Of a stretch of DNA of 64,000 bases, positions 20,725 to 32,264 are shown in pieces; positions within the stretch are counted from its first letter, which is position 1; the number at the start of each line of letters is the position of its first letter. Source of the stretch: Zopfochytrium polystomum (taxonomy: Eukaryota; Chytridiomycota; Chytridiomycetes; Chytridiales; Chytridiaceae). The notes under the pieces were generated by a model. That model saw only the letters and a program-made list of their open reading frames with translations. It had not been told where the DNA came from and did no database searches. The stretch is taken from positions 248,001-312,000 of the forward strand of contig JAIVFJ010000025.1 of NCBI GenBank assembly GCA_025765615.1. Reading direction: 5' to 3'. The translations under genes were made by a program, and so were the position numbers.

Positions 20725-23700
20725 ATGCGCTCCTCCGATCGGGCCGCGCGGCGCGTTTCGGTCACCGGGTACTCGTCGACGCATGGACCCACCATCGATC
20801 ACCACCACCAACACTTCCAACACCCAGTCCGATCCGCGTCTTCGCGTCACCCGCGCCCCACTACCTCCACCACCACCCCCGCCGACGCTGACGACGACGC
20901 CGCCGCCACGCCGCTCGGCTCCAGGCTTTCGTTCGAAGACGCCTCCAATATTGGCTACGTCATTGACAGCCCGCGCGCCAGCCGCGCCCCGTCGGCGCTG
21001 CTGTTTCCCCCGCCCGCCGCCGCCGCCGCCGCCGCCGCTCATGTCGACGCGTCGTCGTCGTCTTCCGCGTCGCGCCTCTCGATATCCCGCTCCGCCGCCC
21101 CCACCCCCGCCCCCGCCGGCGCACGCGGACCACCAAGAGATCCGGCACCGACCCGCCGCGCGTCGAACCACAGAGCGGACCGACGGCGCGCCTCCGACTT
21201 TGGCCACTTCCTCGTCGCCGCCCGAGCGGCCCAGGAGCACCTCCGGCGAAGCCTGTACGACGACGGCCTCGTCGGGCCAGCGGACCCCGACCCCGACGAC
21301 GTCACCGACTATACCCACGACCGGCCAACGGCCGGCGCCTCCTCTGAAGAGGCGTCCTCGTTGCCCCTCATCAACTGTCGCACCATCAGCATCAGCGACG
21401 CAACGCACGCCCACACGGACCCACCGCCGCTCCACCACCACCCGGCGGGCCCTTGGAGCGAGGCAACAACCGCCGAACGCGTGATTGAGGCGTCAAAACT
21501 GCTAAGCGAGCAGCTCAGCGCCGAAATAAAGCACGTCGAAAAGCTCATTTCCGCTGCAAAGTCCCTCGGCGGCAGCGTCGCACAGCTCGATCAAGGTGTG
21601 GGACAAAGCCGCAAGGCCTCCGTCATGGGTCCTACCCTCAAGCCTCCGTCCGCCTTCTACCCGAGCTTCTACCCGAGCTACCCGGCAACTGTCAGCAGTT
21701 CCATCGCTTTTTCAAACAACTACTCGAACCCCAACATGTCCGTGCTCGCGTCTGGCGCTCGCAGCGGCTCCAGTTTTCTGTTCCCGCCCACCCAGCTCCT
21801 GCGCGGGTCAACGGAAAGCCGCAACGACTTGGCCCTGCTGAAAATGCCGGAATCGCAGGCGAGCCTGCGCGCAGAATTCCCCTCCGTCAACTACAGCCTG
21901 TTTCAGCTGCTGACCGAGCAGGAAAGCGTGCAAATCCATTCTCTCAAGGATAAGACCGTCACGCGGTCGACCCACGACTTGACCGACCGCCCCGTCGGGT
22001 TGCAGCTGGCCCAGGGATCGCTCTCCGCCGGTCGAGCCCGCAGCGAATCCCAGCTGTACTCAATCGCCTCCCGCTACAACTTGCAAGACTTTGACTCGTC
22101 GGCCCCGAGCCTCTTGGGCGTCACGGGACTGCCCCTGAGCGCGACGTACGAGCAGCGGTCCCGCGAGGTGCTGACGTCGTCCGAGATCCGCAACGGGATC
22201 ATGTCGAGCGAGGCGTTTGCCGTCGTCAACCCGGAGGTCCTCGCGCTCCACCAGCGCGCTGATGATCACACCCTCTCCAAGGTCCTCGCGACAGTTCTCT
22301 CGACCATGGGCAGGCTTCGCCCCACCACCCACATCCAGGGGAGGCGAAGCAGCGCGTGCAGCGATGCGGCCGCCGACGGCGTCCTGATGAGACGAAGCAT
22401 GGTTGACTCTCTGGTCGACGACGTGCGATCCAACGGCGGCGTTGAGTCGAACACGCTCCAACGCCCGCGGAATCCAGACTACCTGTCGGTACGGCACGGC
22501 AGCAAAGTCTCGATCAGGTCCCAAGCGAGCATCATCTCGCCGCCGCCGCCAACGCCCGTGGATGGAGGCAGCGCTGTACTGGACCAACCAGCTTTCGACC
22601 CGCGGCCGTCCGGAAGGGTATCGACGATCACCGCCGAACCCCCGCCAAAGGAACCTTTTGTATCTCGAACGCTGTCGGCGTCAAGAGAGGCAAAGCAGAC
22701 CAGGCATAAGCCATTCTATCTTCGCTGGCACGGAATCAACCCGGAGGGTCTGTTCGCCACATTTTGGGACCTGCTGATGATAGGTAATCCACAGAATTTT
22801 CGCCATGACCGAGTGCTCACAACAACATTTCGCTTTTTTCCCGAACCTTTCCCCTTCAATCCTCAACGGGGGTGTGGGGCGGCCGGCGGTCGGTGGTGGT
22901 GGTGGTCGGCTGGGGCGGCTGGCTGCGCGGCTCGTGGTTTATTTTTCCCACATTACGAAGTCCCGTATTTCCTCATACTCGCTTTCGTCCCCGCCACGCT
23001 CGGCTTCCCCGACATTCGCACCCACGACCTGGACCGCTTCACCACCGCCCTCACGTTCCTCCTCCCCCTCGACACGGTCGTCCGCGCCTTCATCTACCGT
23101 CCGCTGGAGCCCGTGTCGATCGTCGCCACCCTGGCCACCAACACAAGAAAGCCGTCGTTCGCAATCGACGTGCTGACCGCAATTCCCCTCCGCTACCTCG
23201 GCCGGCGGGTCCTCATGCTGCCGCCAAACGTCGCTGACAAGCTCCTGGCCGTCGTCCTCCTCCGCGTCCACCGCCTCCGCCGCCTCCTCAAGGTCCGCCC
23301 CTTGTTCCTCCTCTTCACCCACATCCAGCTCCACCTCAACATTGGCGAGAGCGCCACCGCCGTCCTCTCCGTCATCGCCACCATGGCTGCGTTCCTTCAC
23401 GTGCAGGCCTGCCTCATCCTCTGGTTCGGCCACGCAGTCGCCTTTGGCGACGACTTTTGGACTTCGCCCCGCGTAAAGACCGAAATGGGCTTGCGCGACC
23501 CCGAAGACTTGCTGTGGTGGGAGGCGTACTCGGTCGGCATCTGGAACGCCGTTTCAAACTTTTTGATGGTGACGTCGGACTTTCGGTGAGACGCAAGTGG
23601 GCGTACTTTCTTTTAATGCGAGTCCTCACCCACCTCCTCTCCACAAAGAGACTAACCAACCTTAACATTAATAATAAAAAACTCCTCAAGCCCAACGACG

Positions 23701-24846
23701 GTAGGCGGGCACTGGGTGCACATACTCCTCGTCGTGATCGGGGCCAGTATGTCCGCGGCGCTGACGGGCACAATCTCAGCGTACTACTCGATCTCGGGCA
23801 GCTCTCTCGACGCGCAGTTCCGGCGGCGCATGGACGAGCTGCTCGAGTACTTTTCGGTGCAGAAGCTGGGCAACGAGCTGCAGCGCCGCGTCACGACCGC
23901 CGTCGAGACAAAGTACAACGGCCGTGTCTTTGACGAGCGCAAGATCTTGAACAGCTTGAACCCGTCGCTGCGGCAGGTTTGGGTTTGAGTTTCGTTTTTG
24001 GTGGTTACTACATTTTGGCTAACCGTCCGTCTCACAAAAAATAAGGAGGTGACCCTGTCAAACTGCGCCGACATACTAAAGTCGCTGGACTTTATCAACC
24101 TGGAGAACATTGACGAGGCTCGCCGGTCGTGGATGATGCGAGAGATCGGGCAGGGCCTGCGTCACCTCGTGTACGGCGCAAACGAAACCATCTACAAGCA
24201 AGGCCTCTATGGATCCTCCATGTTCCTGCTGGTCGACGGGTACGCCGTCGTCCGCCTGGGAGCCGTCAAAATCGGCTTTCTGTCGCCGGGCTCTTACTTT
24301 GGAGGTTCGTTGAGCTTTTTCCAAAAAATAGAAACTGCAAAAGCGTCCAATCCGAGGTCAATTTCTAACGCCTCAAATAAAAAAATAAAAATAAAAAAAA
24401 ACTCCTTTCCCCCCCACCTAGAGCTCTGCCTCATGGCTCCCGCCGCGCGCCTCGAGACGGTCGAGTCCCTCACAAAAATCACGTGCATGGAACTCGACCG
24501 CGAGACGCTCAACCGCGCCGTGGCGCGCATCCCCGAGATGCTCGAGCACATGGCCAAGATCCGGCTGAAGCGCATCGAGGCCATCGACAGGCTGTGCGAG
24601 CAGCTATTTGAGGAGGACGAGGATGCCGACGGCCGCGCCGACGGCGGCGGCGGAGGTCGCAACGCGAACGAGGATGACAGCGACGGCGACAATGACGGCG
24701 AGGACGGCGAGGACGATGGCGACGGCGTCGACAGGATTGAGGAGGAGGACGAGGAGAAGGACGAGGGTGGTCGGTTCGAGGGCTCGTTCGAGAGGAGCGG
24801 CGGATTGGGCTCTGGGTATGGCATCCCTCAATTTGGGGACGCCTGA
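20725..24846 (+). CDS. Cyclic-nucleotide-gated (HCN/CNG-type) ion channel with atypical pore
   Basis: Five exons: 20,725-22,783, 22,961-23,585, 23,691-23,976, 24,046-24,304 and 24,422-24,846 (1217 aa); all intron phases agree. Residues 1-660 are a disordered Ser/Pro/Asp-rich cytoplasmic region. The six-helix channel runs from LLMIVPYFLILAFVPATLGF at the S1 position to about residue 930, with an Arg-rich S4 (LRVHRLRRLLKVR). The pore reads SNFLMVTSDFRPTTVGGHW, so the IGYG/TVGYG filter is replaced by V890-T-S-D893. The C-linker is typical (DELLEYFSVQKL...VETKYNGRVFDERKILNSLN) and is followed by a cNMP-binding domain (GSYFGELCLMAPAARLETV, E1077 and R1086 in the phosphate cassette). The tail is acidic. 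Intron 1 is 177 nt and has no in-frame stop, so its retention would keep the frame. In zoosporic fungi such channels can couple cGMP/cAMP to zoospore behaviour (established for Blastocladiella); the role here is inferred. Confidence 0.9.
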
Positions 24847-25156
24847 GGTTGAACACGGAAAAGCTGGAAACGCGTTGAAGTCCTTTGTTATTTATTTTAT
24901 ATGAGCCATTAGCGAAGGCCCCCTCATATGTAATGAAAAAGAAAACATTAGAAAGACGTTGATAGTTGAAGGAATGCAAGTGCAAAAAAGCAAAGACGAC
25001 AGGTGTGCGGAAGATTGGAGCAGAAGGCGGAGGAGTCGCAAACTGAGAACATAACATGAATGACGGCAGGAAAGATGCGAATCGTCCTGGAGAAGTGCCG
25101 CAAAACCCATTTGTCGGCACACAACACGTTCCGTGTCGAATAAGTAAAAGAACTGT
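24847..25156. other. Convergent intergenic region
   Basis: A 310-bp spacer between the 3' ends of the channel and nitrate transporter genes. No feature was recognised beyond AT-rich stretches suitable for polyadenylation. Confidence 0.5.
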
Positions 25157-27335
25157 TCACAACGCTCTTCGCCGCGGCCAACCACCAAGCGCCCTCCAGC
25201 CCTGCACGCCAGCGATGGACAGCAACAGCGACGACACCACGCCCGCAACGATGACCACGCAACCCATCACGAGAAACGCCTTGGACGGCTCGTTCACCAG
25301 AACCCGGAATATAGCGTTGAAAACGGTCCCGCCGATCGACCCGCCGGCACCGACCCACCCGGACACGATGCCTTTGTGCGCGGGATCCACGAAAGGTACG
25401 ATCGAGAAAACGACCCCTGGAGAACGCGGAGGGGGTTCGAGGAATGGAGAGATGTGTGATTTTTTTGTCAACAAAAGCACGAGAACCCTTCTATCCCCCA
25501 CCACTTACCGCACGCGACTTCTGTAAACACGGAAAACAGAACCAGCAGCACCACGGCCGGCGCGATCGCGTCGACCCGCGAGAACCCGATCAGCGCAGCC
25601 CCGTTCAGCAGCATCACCGCCGTCTGAGTCAGCAGCCGGCCCCGTGCACCGACTGGATCCACTAACTCCTGCACCTCCGCAGCCGCGCGCCCATCCTCCT
25701 CCTCCACCTCCTCGCCCTCGTCCCCCGACCCCGAGCCCCGTCGCCGCCGTCGCCTCAGTTGCAAGCTGGCGTCAGGCGCAGCCAACGACTCCTCGGACGT
25801 CTCGGATGCCGTCGACCTGGTGCGCAGCGCGGCGTAGTCTGAGAGGACCCCGCCCGCGGGGCGCGTGACAAAGTTGAGGAGGCCGAACGTCGAGCCGAGG
25901 AGGCTCGCCGAGGACGGCGAGAAGTAGGAGCAGCTCGACGCGTCGGTCTGCGGGTCGCAGTTGGCGCGTTTGAAGTCTTGGTTTTTACAGGGAGCAAGCG
26001 CAAACAAGAAAATTGATGAGAAGCACAGTCAGCGCGGAAAGCGAAAGGACAACCGGACAGACCACTCACTTTCCCTGATTTTACACCGCCCGCGCCGTCT
26101 CCGACCCCTCCCACATCACCCGCACTTACGTCCTGACAGGTACGTTCCCAGCTTGGAATCGACACACAGTTCAACGCCAAAGGAGCAGGCGTACAGAAGC
26201 ATGAGCAGCAAAACGTTGGGGTTAAACAAGGTTCGAATCGTATCGACGGCCATGTCGAGGGCGTTGGCAGCCGTCGGCTCTTCAGACGGGACGGCTTTCT
26301 CGTTAGTGTGGGCAGCTGGAGCCGGTCGAAATGCGCCTGTCGGAGATTCGACGGACGTAGCGCCGGGCACGAGATGCTCGGACGAGTTGTTTGCAACGAG
26401 GAAGGAGTGGGAGGGGGTTGTCGGCACTGCAAAGTCCGTTTCGGTGTGGCCGGGTTCCTCGTTGGTGGCGGTGCGCGGGTCGTCATCCCCGAAGATCCAG
26501 CTGGGCAACAAAGGCGTTATTCAAAAACGAACAGCTGTCAGATAACCGCGAAAAGTTGCCGTGCCAACAGAACGAACTACGTCGATCCCAGAACTCCTAT
26601 CTCTCTCTCACACACCATAGCACGGCCGCAAAGACGCAAAAAAGCGCTGGCAATATCACCGTGATTCGCCAGGCGAGGTCCGGGTTGACGCCGCGACGCG
26701 TGAATCCGTTAAAGATCTGCGGGACGACCAGGTACGTGAAGCCACCGCCCATGTTGCCCCATCCGGCCGCGATCGCGTTGGCGGACCCTACCACGTTGTC
26801 GTGGAATAGCCGCTGCGTCCACATTTGGCAGGGAACAAAGACCGCGCCTGGAATTGGAAGCGAGGCGTTGGCAGTCGTTTGTGTTAGGGGGGTGCGTGTG
26901 TATTGTAGAGCGAGCAGTCGCAGTCGTTGAGCTAGTGAGCCATACTGCTTTCGTCGCTTGCTTAACAACAGCGAAAAAAAAGTGAAAAGCAGCCCAAGCC
27001 GCGGCGCCCTTCGAACACGCACCAAGGATTCCAACGAAGAAGCGCAGCGCAAGCAAGCCAGAGCCGTTCGTAACGGTGCCCGCGAGGGCCAAGGGAACGG
27101 AGCCGGCGACCAGAAGCGTGGCCATGACTCTGCGAGCGCCAAACGCCTCGACGGCCGGGCCGACAAACACGCGAAAAACAATGTTTGAGGCGACGTTAGC
27201 GACGTCGGCGGACGCAAAGTCTGCGGCGGTCAGCGACGGGGTGGCGGCCGTGATGGATGTCGCGAGCGCCGAGAGCGCGAACCAGCCGGTGAAGGCTGCG
27301 AAAAAGCCGAGGGCGGACAGGTAGAAGGAGCGCAT
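25157..27335 (-). CDS. Nitrate/nitrite transporter, NRT2/NNP family (MFS)
   Basis: Five exons on the minus strand: 27,335-27,023, 26,847-26,616, 26,500-26,130, 25,976-25,509 and 25,416-25,157 (547 aa); all phases agree and the introns are GT-AG. It has about 12 hydrophobic helices, beginning FYLSALGFFAAFTGWFALSA. The two nitrate signatures are present: AAGWGNMGGGFT at residues 131-142 and GWVGAGGSIGG at 481-491. The Arg in LALRFFVGILG matches the substrate-binding Arg of TM2. A long hydrophilic loop in exon 3 separates the two halves, as in fungal CrnA/NrtA, and exon 4 carries a second acidic/Arg-rich insertion (RRRRRRGSGSGDEGEE). Proton-coupled nitrate uptake at the plasma membrane is the family function. 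No nitrate reductase gene is in the window, so clustering cannot be judged. Confidence 0.92.
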
Positions 27336-27602
27336 GTGGGGTCGAGCGAGAGACGAGAGGTTGACTTCCTGCGGGATTTATTCATCGAGGTTACAAAAAA
27401 GAGAGTCTCAAAAAGAAAAAAGAGTCATGCGGTGGAGAGGCGCGATAATGCAAGCAAGCAAGCAGGGCGGCGGACGGTGTCGAGCGGGTGACAAATCCCG
27501 AGGCGGCGAGCGCGGAAGGGAGGGGGGTGGTGAGTGGGTGGGTCGGGAATGTGGGTATGCGGGGTTGTGATGGTGGTGGTAACGTAACCTTTGACTTTCC
27601 AG
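27336..27602. other. Upstream region of the nitrate transporter
   Basis: GC-rich sequence with no supported exon. It lies between the nitrate transporter start and a possible plus-strand exon beginning at 27,603, and may hold both promoters. Confidence 0.4.
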
Positions 27603-28019
27603 TCGCCGTGTCGACATTGACGGGAGGACGACGAGCGGCGATCGCCGCCACCGCCGCTGCCGATGACGATGACGATGACGACGAGGGCGACGACGACGAC
27701 GACGACGAAGCCGCCGTCGATTCGCCGCTGCCGACGCCGCTGAAGCGGAGAAAGACCGACCGCCCATCGAGCGAAAGAGGAACGACGACAATGCCGGCCA
27801 TGTGTGAGTGAGTGAGCACGTGATGTGATGTCTAGTGTGTTTTTTCCCCTTTCTTTTTTTTTTTTTTTTTTCCCCGTTGGTTTTTGGTTTTGGTTTGTCT
27901 CTCTGTCTCTTATCAGGGTCGGAGCCGTCGACGGCTGGTCGACACGACAGACCAGAGAAGCGCATGCACATGAAATTGCCAACTTCGAAACCTCCTATTA
28001 GATCTATCGCTGGCCTGTG
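27603..28019 (+). pseudogene. Possible host gene fragment cut off by transposon insertion
   Basis: Two exon-like segments. The first, 27,603 to about 27,803, follows a good acceptor (TTTGACTTTCCAG) and encodes an acidic tract (DDDDDDDEGDDDDDDE) followed by a nuclear-localisation-like PLKRRKTDRP. It ends at a GTGAGT donor. The second, about 27,919-28,016, follows TCTTATCAG and, if joined in phase, encodes RHDRPEKRMHMKLPTSKPPI. Immediately after, sequence of a repeat family starts (TGTGAGTATAC at 28,017). The family is unknown. I infer a gene whose 3' part was separated by transposons; the exons may also be spurious. Confidence 0.3.
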
Positions 28020-28184
28020 AGTATACTCGCTCCTTTCACCCTGGCAAGCACTTATAGGCTAAACTAACTTTATTGGGATGATGTCTAGGGGGTGTTTCAA
28101 CCCTACTACTTGCCTTGTCCACAAAGTATCCCTACTCATCTGTCTAACAGGGGTCTTAAACACAAAGAATGAATGTTCAGATGG
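28017..28184 (+). mobile_element. Family-3 TG...CA element, 5' part of an interrupted copy
   Basis: Starts TGTGAGTATACTCGCTCC and parallels the start of the adjacent complete copy (shared TTTATTGGG...GGGGGTGTTTCAACCC). It is interrupted at 28,184 by the complete copy. Its sequence continues after 29,637 (GACAATCCTCTGAAGGATTGG), up to about 29,764. Confidence 0.75.
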
Positions 28185-29637
28185 TGTGAGACTATACTCA
28201 CTCCTTTGACCCTGGGATCTGGGCCCTAGAGTGAGGGAAAGCAAATAATAGGCTAAAACTAACTTTATTGGGCTGTTGTCTGGGGGGTGTTTCAACCCTA
28301 CTACTTGCCTAGTCCACGAAGTATCCCTACTGATCTGTCTAACAGGGGTCTCAAACACAAAGAATGAACATTCAGAGGGACAATCCTCTGAAGGATCGGT
28401 GCTGGGGCACCAATTACTCGCGTGGCTGCAGGCCGATGCGAGGGGAAACGGAAGGGCACTCCCGAGGGCGCAACACAACTGCAGAATAAAGAGAGAGAAG
28501 AGGGAAATGGGGGTTTTTATCTCAGGAACTAATCTCAAATACAACAGGAGCGGTTAATAGCGACGGGATGGACAGCGCGCAACCTAGTGCCCCTCGTCGC
28601 AGACGGTGCTGCAGGAGCCCTCGTCGTCGCCAGCGACGGGGGAGAGAGAGAGAAGGGAGTCGACTATGTAGGGGTCGGAAGGTCGCCAGCAGGGAACTCG
28701 CACGCAGAAACACCTGCAATTGTACACGCACCCCTCCGGGCTGTGTCGGCACGATCACTCGACCAACGGGCTTTATCGCATCGCACTTGTACTCACGCAT
28801 CGCACTCTCACAGCAATAGGACTGAGGCAGGCACTCGTAAATCGAACTCTCAGGTGTTGCGGGCTGCACCGAGTGCGGCCAACAACACCCTCGCAGGGAC
28901 GGGAAGGTTGGGGACGACGACGCTGTTGTCATTGCCACCACCACCACTGTCGTCGCGGCAGGCGAGTACCTGTGATCCTCACTCCAACACAGAGCCAGCA
29001 ATGTCACAAAGCCGCTGGTGGGGCCAGCTGCATTCCCCACCCACGGCCCCTTAAGAGGAGCCCCACGAAGGGACCATGTACACACCTGGGTGCATACCAT
29101 CTCTCACTACCCTCACCTTTGTGAGCCAGATGGATTTGAAGGGACTCTGTATTGGTGCCAATGGACAGAAATCAGATTGAAGAAAAAAGGAAAAAGAGAA
29201 ATGGCCCAAAAACAGAGAGAGAGAAAATTGACAAGTCAACCCCCCTGACTTGGAGCATCCACCACAAATGCTCTAAGTCCCCCCCAACCCTATGCGTGCA
29301 TGTACAAGTGCCGAAAATAAATAATAAATTAGGCGGGCTTGGGGTATGGCCTGTCAGGCACCCCATCCCTAGGCAGTCAGGCAGTCTCTGTTAGTCACCG
29401 AAAAGAAAATATGTTGAGAAAACCCTGGCGCAACGGAAACTGTTAAGACGAAAGTAGTAAAAGCAGGCCCAATAATAAAGACAGGTTAGCTGCAAATACA
29501 CTTTGATAACGCCTTGGAAACTAAAGAACCGGGAGCAATAATAGGGGTCCCGATCCTTGCGGTTTTATGACAGGTACGCTTGTTTTTGCGAATAAAATCC
29601 CTAGACTTTATCACTGAGACCTCGGTGTAGTCTCACA
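28185..29637 (+). mobile_element. Family-3 TG...CA element, complete copy A
   Basis: 1453-bp element with inverted termini (TGTGAGACTATAC ... GTGTAGTCTCACA) and a perfect 4-bp duplication ATGG on both sides (28,181-28,184 and 29,638-29,641). No transposase, integrase or RT motif was seen in any frame. An AATAAA lies about 45 bp from the right end. It is nested in another copy of the same family. It could be a long solo LTR (TG...CA, polyA signal) or a non-autonomous DNA element with TGT...ACA ends and 4-bp duplications, as in Ginger elements. Confidence 0.8.
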
Positions 29638-29769
29638 ATGGACAATCCTCTGAAGGATTGGTTCAGGCACTGATAACTGTGAGCCTGTGCTCTCAAAATC
29701 TCCTCACCCTTGGCTGGAGGTGGAAATAGAGCAATGGCCTAAATACCAATCCTATCTAATGAAACGGGC
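29638..29769 (+). mobile_element. Remainder of the interrupted family-3 copy and flank
   Basis: Continues the interrupted copy (GGACAATCCTCTGAAGGATTGG) and then runs into sequence I cannot assign, up to the LTR1 insertion at 29,770. Confidence 0.5.
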
Positions 29770-29887
29770 TGTTATGAATCATCCTCTAGAAACCTCTGGA
29801 ACCTTCTAGAACATTCCTTCATGGAACCTTGTGGAACCTTCTGGAACTCTCTTTGCTTTCCCGACTTGTCTTGTTGTCATTGGTATC

Positions 29888-30590
29888 GCCCCATGTTAGG
29901 TGGAACTGAATGGTTAGCAGCAAGAGGCACAAGACGGACCCGAACCTATTGTGACTGTCAGTTATTGTTCTCACGATGCCCATGGGAGAGCGAGCCACCA
30001 CCAATGCAGACCTGGGCGCTGGCTTGTGTTGATGACAAATACTCTGCGTATTAAGTGGAACGGAAACCCAGTGTCAACAGTTTTCCTCCTCCTCTGCTCA
30101 GGCAGATAACATAGGAGAGGTTTTTACCCTGTGCCAGTCACACTTGCCTAGCAACTATTACAGCGTTTATATCATCATCATGTATCAATAATTCATAACA
30201 GAGTTTTTTCTCTTTCTCTCCAAGTTGGGGAGAAGGACCACTGGCAAACACACATCTCCACTTCATTCACTCCTTCCACTCACTCACTCCACTCAGAGTA
30301 GACTGTTTACACCCCACACAATAGCCTAGCTGGGAAAGCATGGGGGTATGGGTATCTGTCACTCAAGGGCCCGGGGTTCAAGTCACAACACAGCTTTTGA
30401 AGGCAACAAGAAAGAGTATGGTCTTGAACCACAAGGAGTGGTGCGGTGGAGATGCCTGACCCTGTCAGTCTGTAGTGCATGGGGTGGGTTTGCTGAGTTG
30501 ATACCTGGACGTAGTCTATAACAGTTCACCATTGATGGCTCTTTCTCTTCCTGTCGGCCCCTAAGGGGCTGTTACAATATTAAAAAAAAA
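29888..30590 (+). mobile_element. tRNA-derived SINE, plus-strand copy, interrupted by LTR2
   Basis: The SINE body is 29,888-29,893 plus 30,317-30,590 (about 280 bp). The A box TAGCCTAGCTGG is near 30,322-30,333, the B box GGGTTCAAGTC near 30,364-30,376, and the 3' end is ATTAAAAAAAAA. The perfect 11-bp target duplication TCATTGGTATC lies at 29,877-29,887 and 30,591-30,601. It closely matches the copy at 11,473-11,747, including the GCCCC start. Confidence 0.88.
29894..30311 (+). mobile_element. LTR2 solo LTR
   Basis: 418 bp, TGTTAGGTGGAACTG...GTAGACTGTTTACA, with a perfect 5-bp duplication CCCCA on both sides (29,889-29,893 and 30,312-30,316). It is inserted in the SINE head. No internal coding region is present. 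Confidence 0.9.
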
Positions 30591-30793
30591 TCATTGGTAT
30601 CACTGGTATCATTGTATGATTAATTGCTCTTTCCGGAACGTTGAGTCTTGACAAGGAAGACTCTCAAAATGTACTAAAGGGGAATGGGGGACCTGTTCCC
30701 ATCCCTCAAGTGAATTATTGTTTCCAATACAATCATCACTCCTCTCAGTTCCTTGTCTGCCTTGCCTTGCCTTGTCCTGCCATGTTCCTGACA

Positions 30794-30846
30794 TGGGCAA
30801 GGAAGGTGTCTAGGGGTCACCAGTCAGGAAAATGTATTTGGAGTCT
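30794..30846. other. Short flank between LTR1 and family-3 copy B
   Basis: 53 bp of unassigned sequence. It ends in GTCT, the target duplicated by copy B. Confidence 0.6.
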
Positions 30847-32264
30847 TGTGAGACTACACTGAGGCTTCAGTGATGAAGTCTAGGGATTTTATTCACAAAA
30901 ACAAGCATACCTGTCATAAAACTGCAAGGATCGGGACTCCTATTATTATTCCCAGTTCTTTAGTTTCCAAGGCGATATCAAAGTGTATTTGCAGCTAACC
31001 GGTCTTTATTAATGGGCCTGCTTTTACTACTGTTGTCATATAGTTTCAGTTGCACCAGGGTTTTCTCAGCATATTTTCTTTTTCGGTGACTAACAGAGGC
31101 TGCCTAACTGCCTAGGGATGGGGTGCCTGCAGCACCCCACACCCACCTAATTTATTATTTATTTTTGGGCACTTGCACATACACGCATAGGGTTGGGGGA
31201 CTTAGAGCATTTGTGGTGGATGCTCCAAGTCAGGGGGTTGACTTGTCAATTTCTCTCTCTCTGGTTTTGGGCCATTTCTCTTTTTCCTTTTCTTCAATCT
31301 GATTCTGTCCTTTGGCACCAATACAGAGTCCTGTCAAATTCATCTGCCTCACAAGGTGAGGGTAGTGAGAGATGGCACCTGGGTGTGCACATGGTTCCTT
31401 AGTGGGGCTGCTCTTAAGGGCCATGGGTGGGGAATGCAGTTGGCCCCGCCAGCCACTGTGTGACATTGCCAACTCTGTGTTGGAGTGAGGATCCCCAGCA
31501 CTCACCTGCTGCAACAACAGTGGTAGTGGTGACAATGGCAGCATCGTTGTCCCCAAACTTCCCGTCCCTGCAAGGGTGTTCGTGGCTGCATCCTGTGCAG
31601 TCCCTGACACCTGAGAGTTTGATCTATGAGTACCTACCTCGGTCCTATTGCTGTGAGAGTGAGATGTGTGACTACGAGTGCAATGCAATAAAGCCTGTTG
31701 GACGAGTGATCATGCCAACGCAGCCTGGCAGGGTGCATGTACAATCGCAGGTGTTTCTGTGTGCAAGTTCCCTGCTGGCGACCTTCTGACCCCTACATAG
31801 TCGACTCCCTTCTCTTTCTTCCCCTTGTCGCTGGCGATGACAAGGGCTCCTGCAGCACTGTCTGCAACAAGGGGCACTAGGTTGCGCCCTGTCTGTCCCG
31901 TTGCTATTAAGTGCCCCTGTTGCATTTGAGATTAGGTTCCTGTGATAGAAACCCCTGTTTCCCTCTTTTCTCTCTTTATTCTGCAGTTGTGTTGTGCCCT
32001 CAGGAGTGCCCTTCTGTTCCCCTCACACCGGCCCACAGCCACACAAGTAATCAGTGCTCCCACACCGATCCTTCAAAGGATTGTCCCTCTGAATGTTCAT
32101 TGTTTGTGTTTGAGACGCCTGTTAGACAGATCAGTTGGGAGGCAAGTAGTAGGGTTGAAACACCCCCAGACAACAGCCCAGTAAAGTTAGTTTTAACCCA
32201 TTATTTGCTTTCCCTCACTCTAGGGCCCAGATCCCAGGGTCAAAGGAGTGAGTATAGTCTCACA
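30847..32264 (-). mobile_element. Family-3 TG...CA element, complete copy B, inverted
   Basis: 1418 bp, the reverse complement of copy A (for example GTCAAAGGAGTGAGTATAGT at its right end). Perfect 4-bp duplication GTCT lies at 30,843-30,846 and 32,265-32,268, so it is an independent insertion and not an inversion of copy A. Together with copy A it forms a 4-kb inverted-repeat structure with a 1.2-kb spacer. No recognisable coding domain. Confidence 0.82.

Larger units (their letters stand above)
29770..30793 (+). mobile_element. LTR1 solo LTR, interrupted by a SINE and LTR2
   Basis: Starts TGTTATGAATCATCC and ends CCATGTTCCTGACA, diverged from the LTRs of the complete element. Flanking pentamers are CGGGC (left) and TGGGC (right), a target duplication with one mismatch. 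A SINE was inserted after ATTGGTATC, and an LTR2 copy was later inserted into the SINE head. Confidence 0.88.

Noticed and set aside
28059..29124. Several 80-190 codon frames in family-3 copy A (and their counterparts in copy B)
   Set aside because: They overlap on both strands, are not conserved between copies A and B as proteins, and show no domain.
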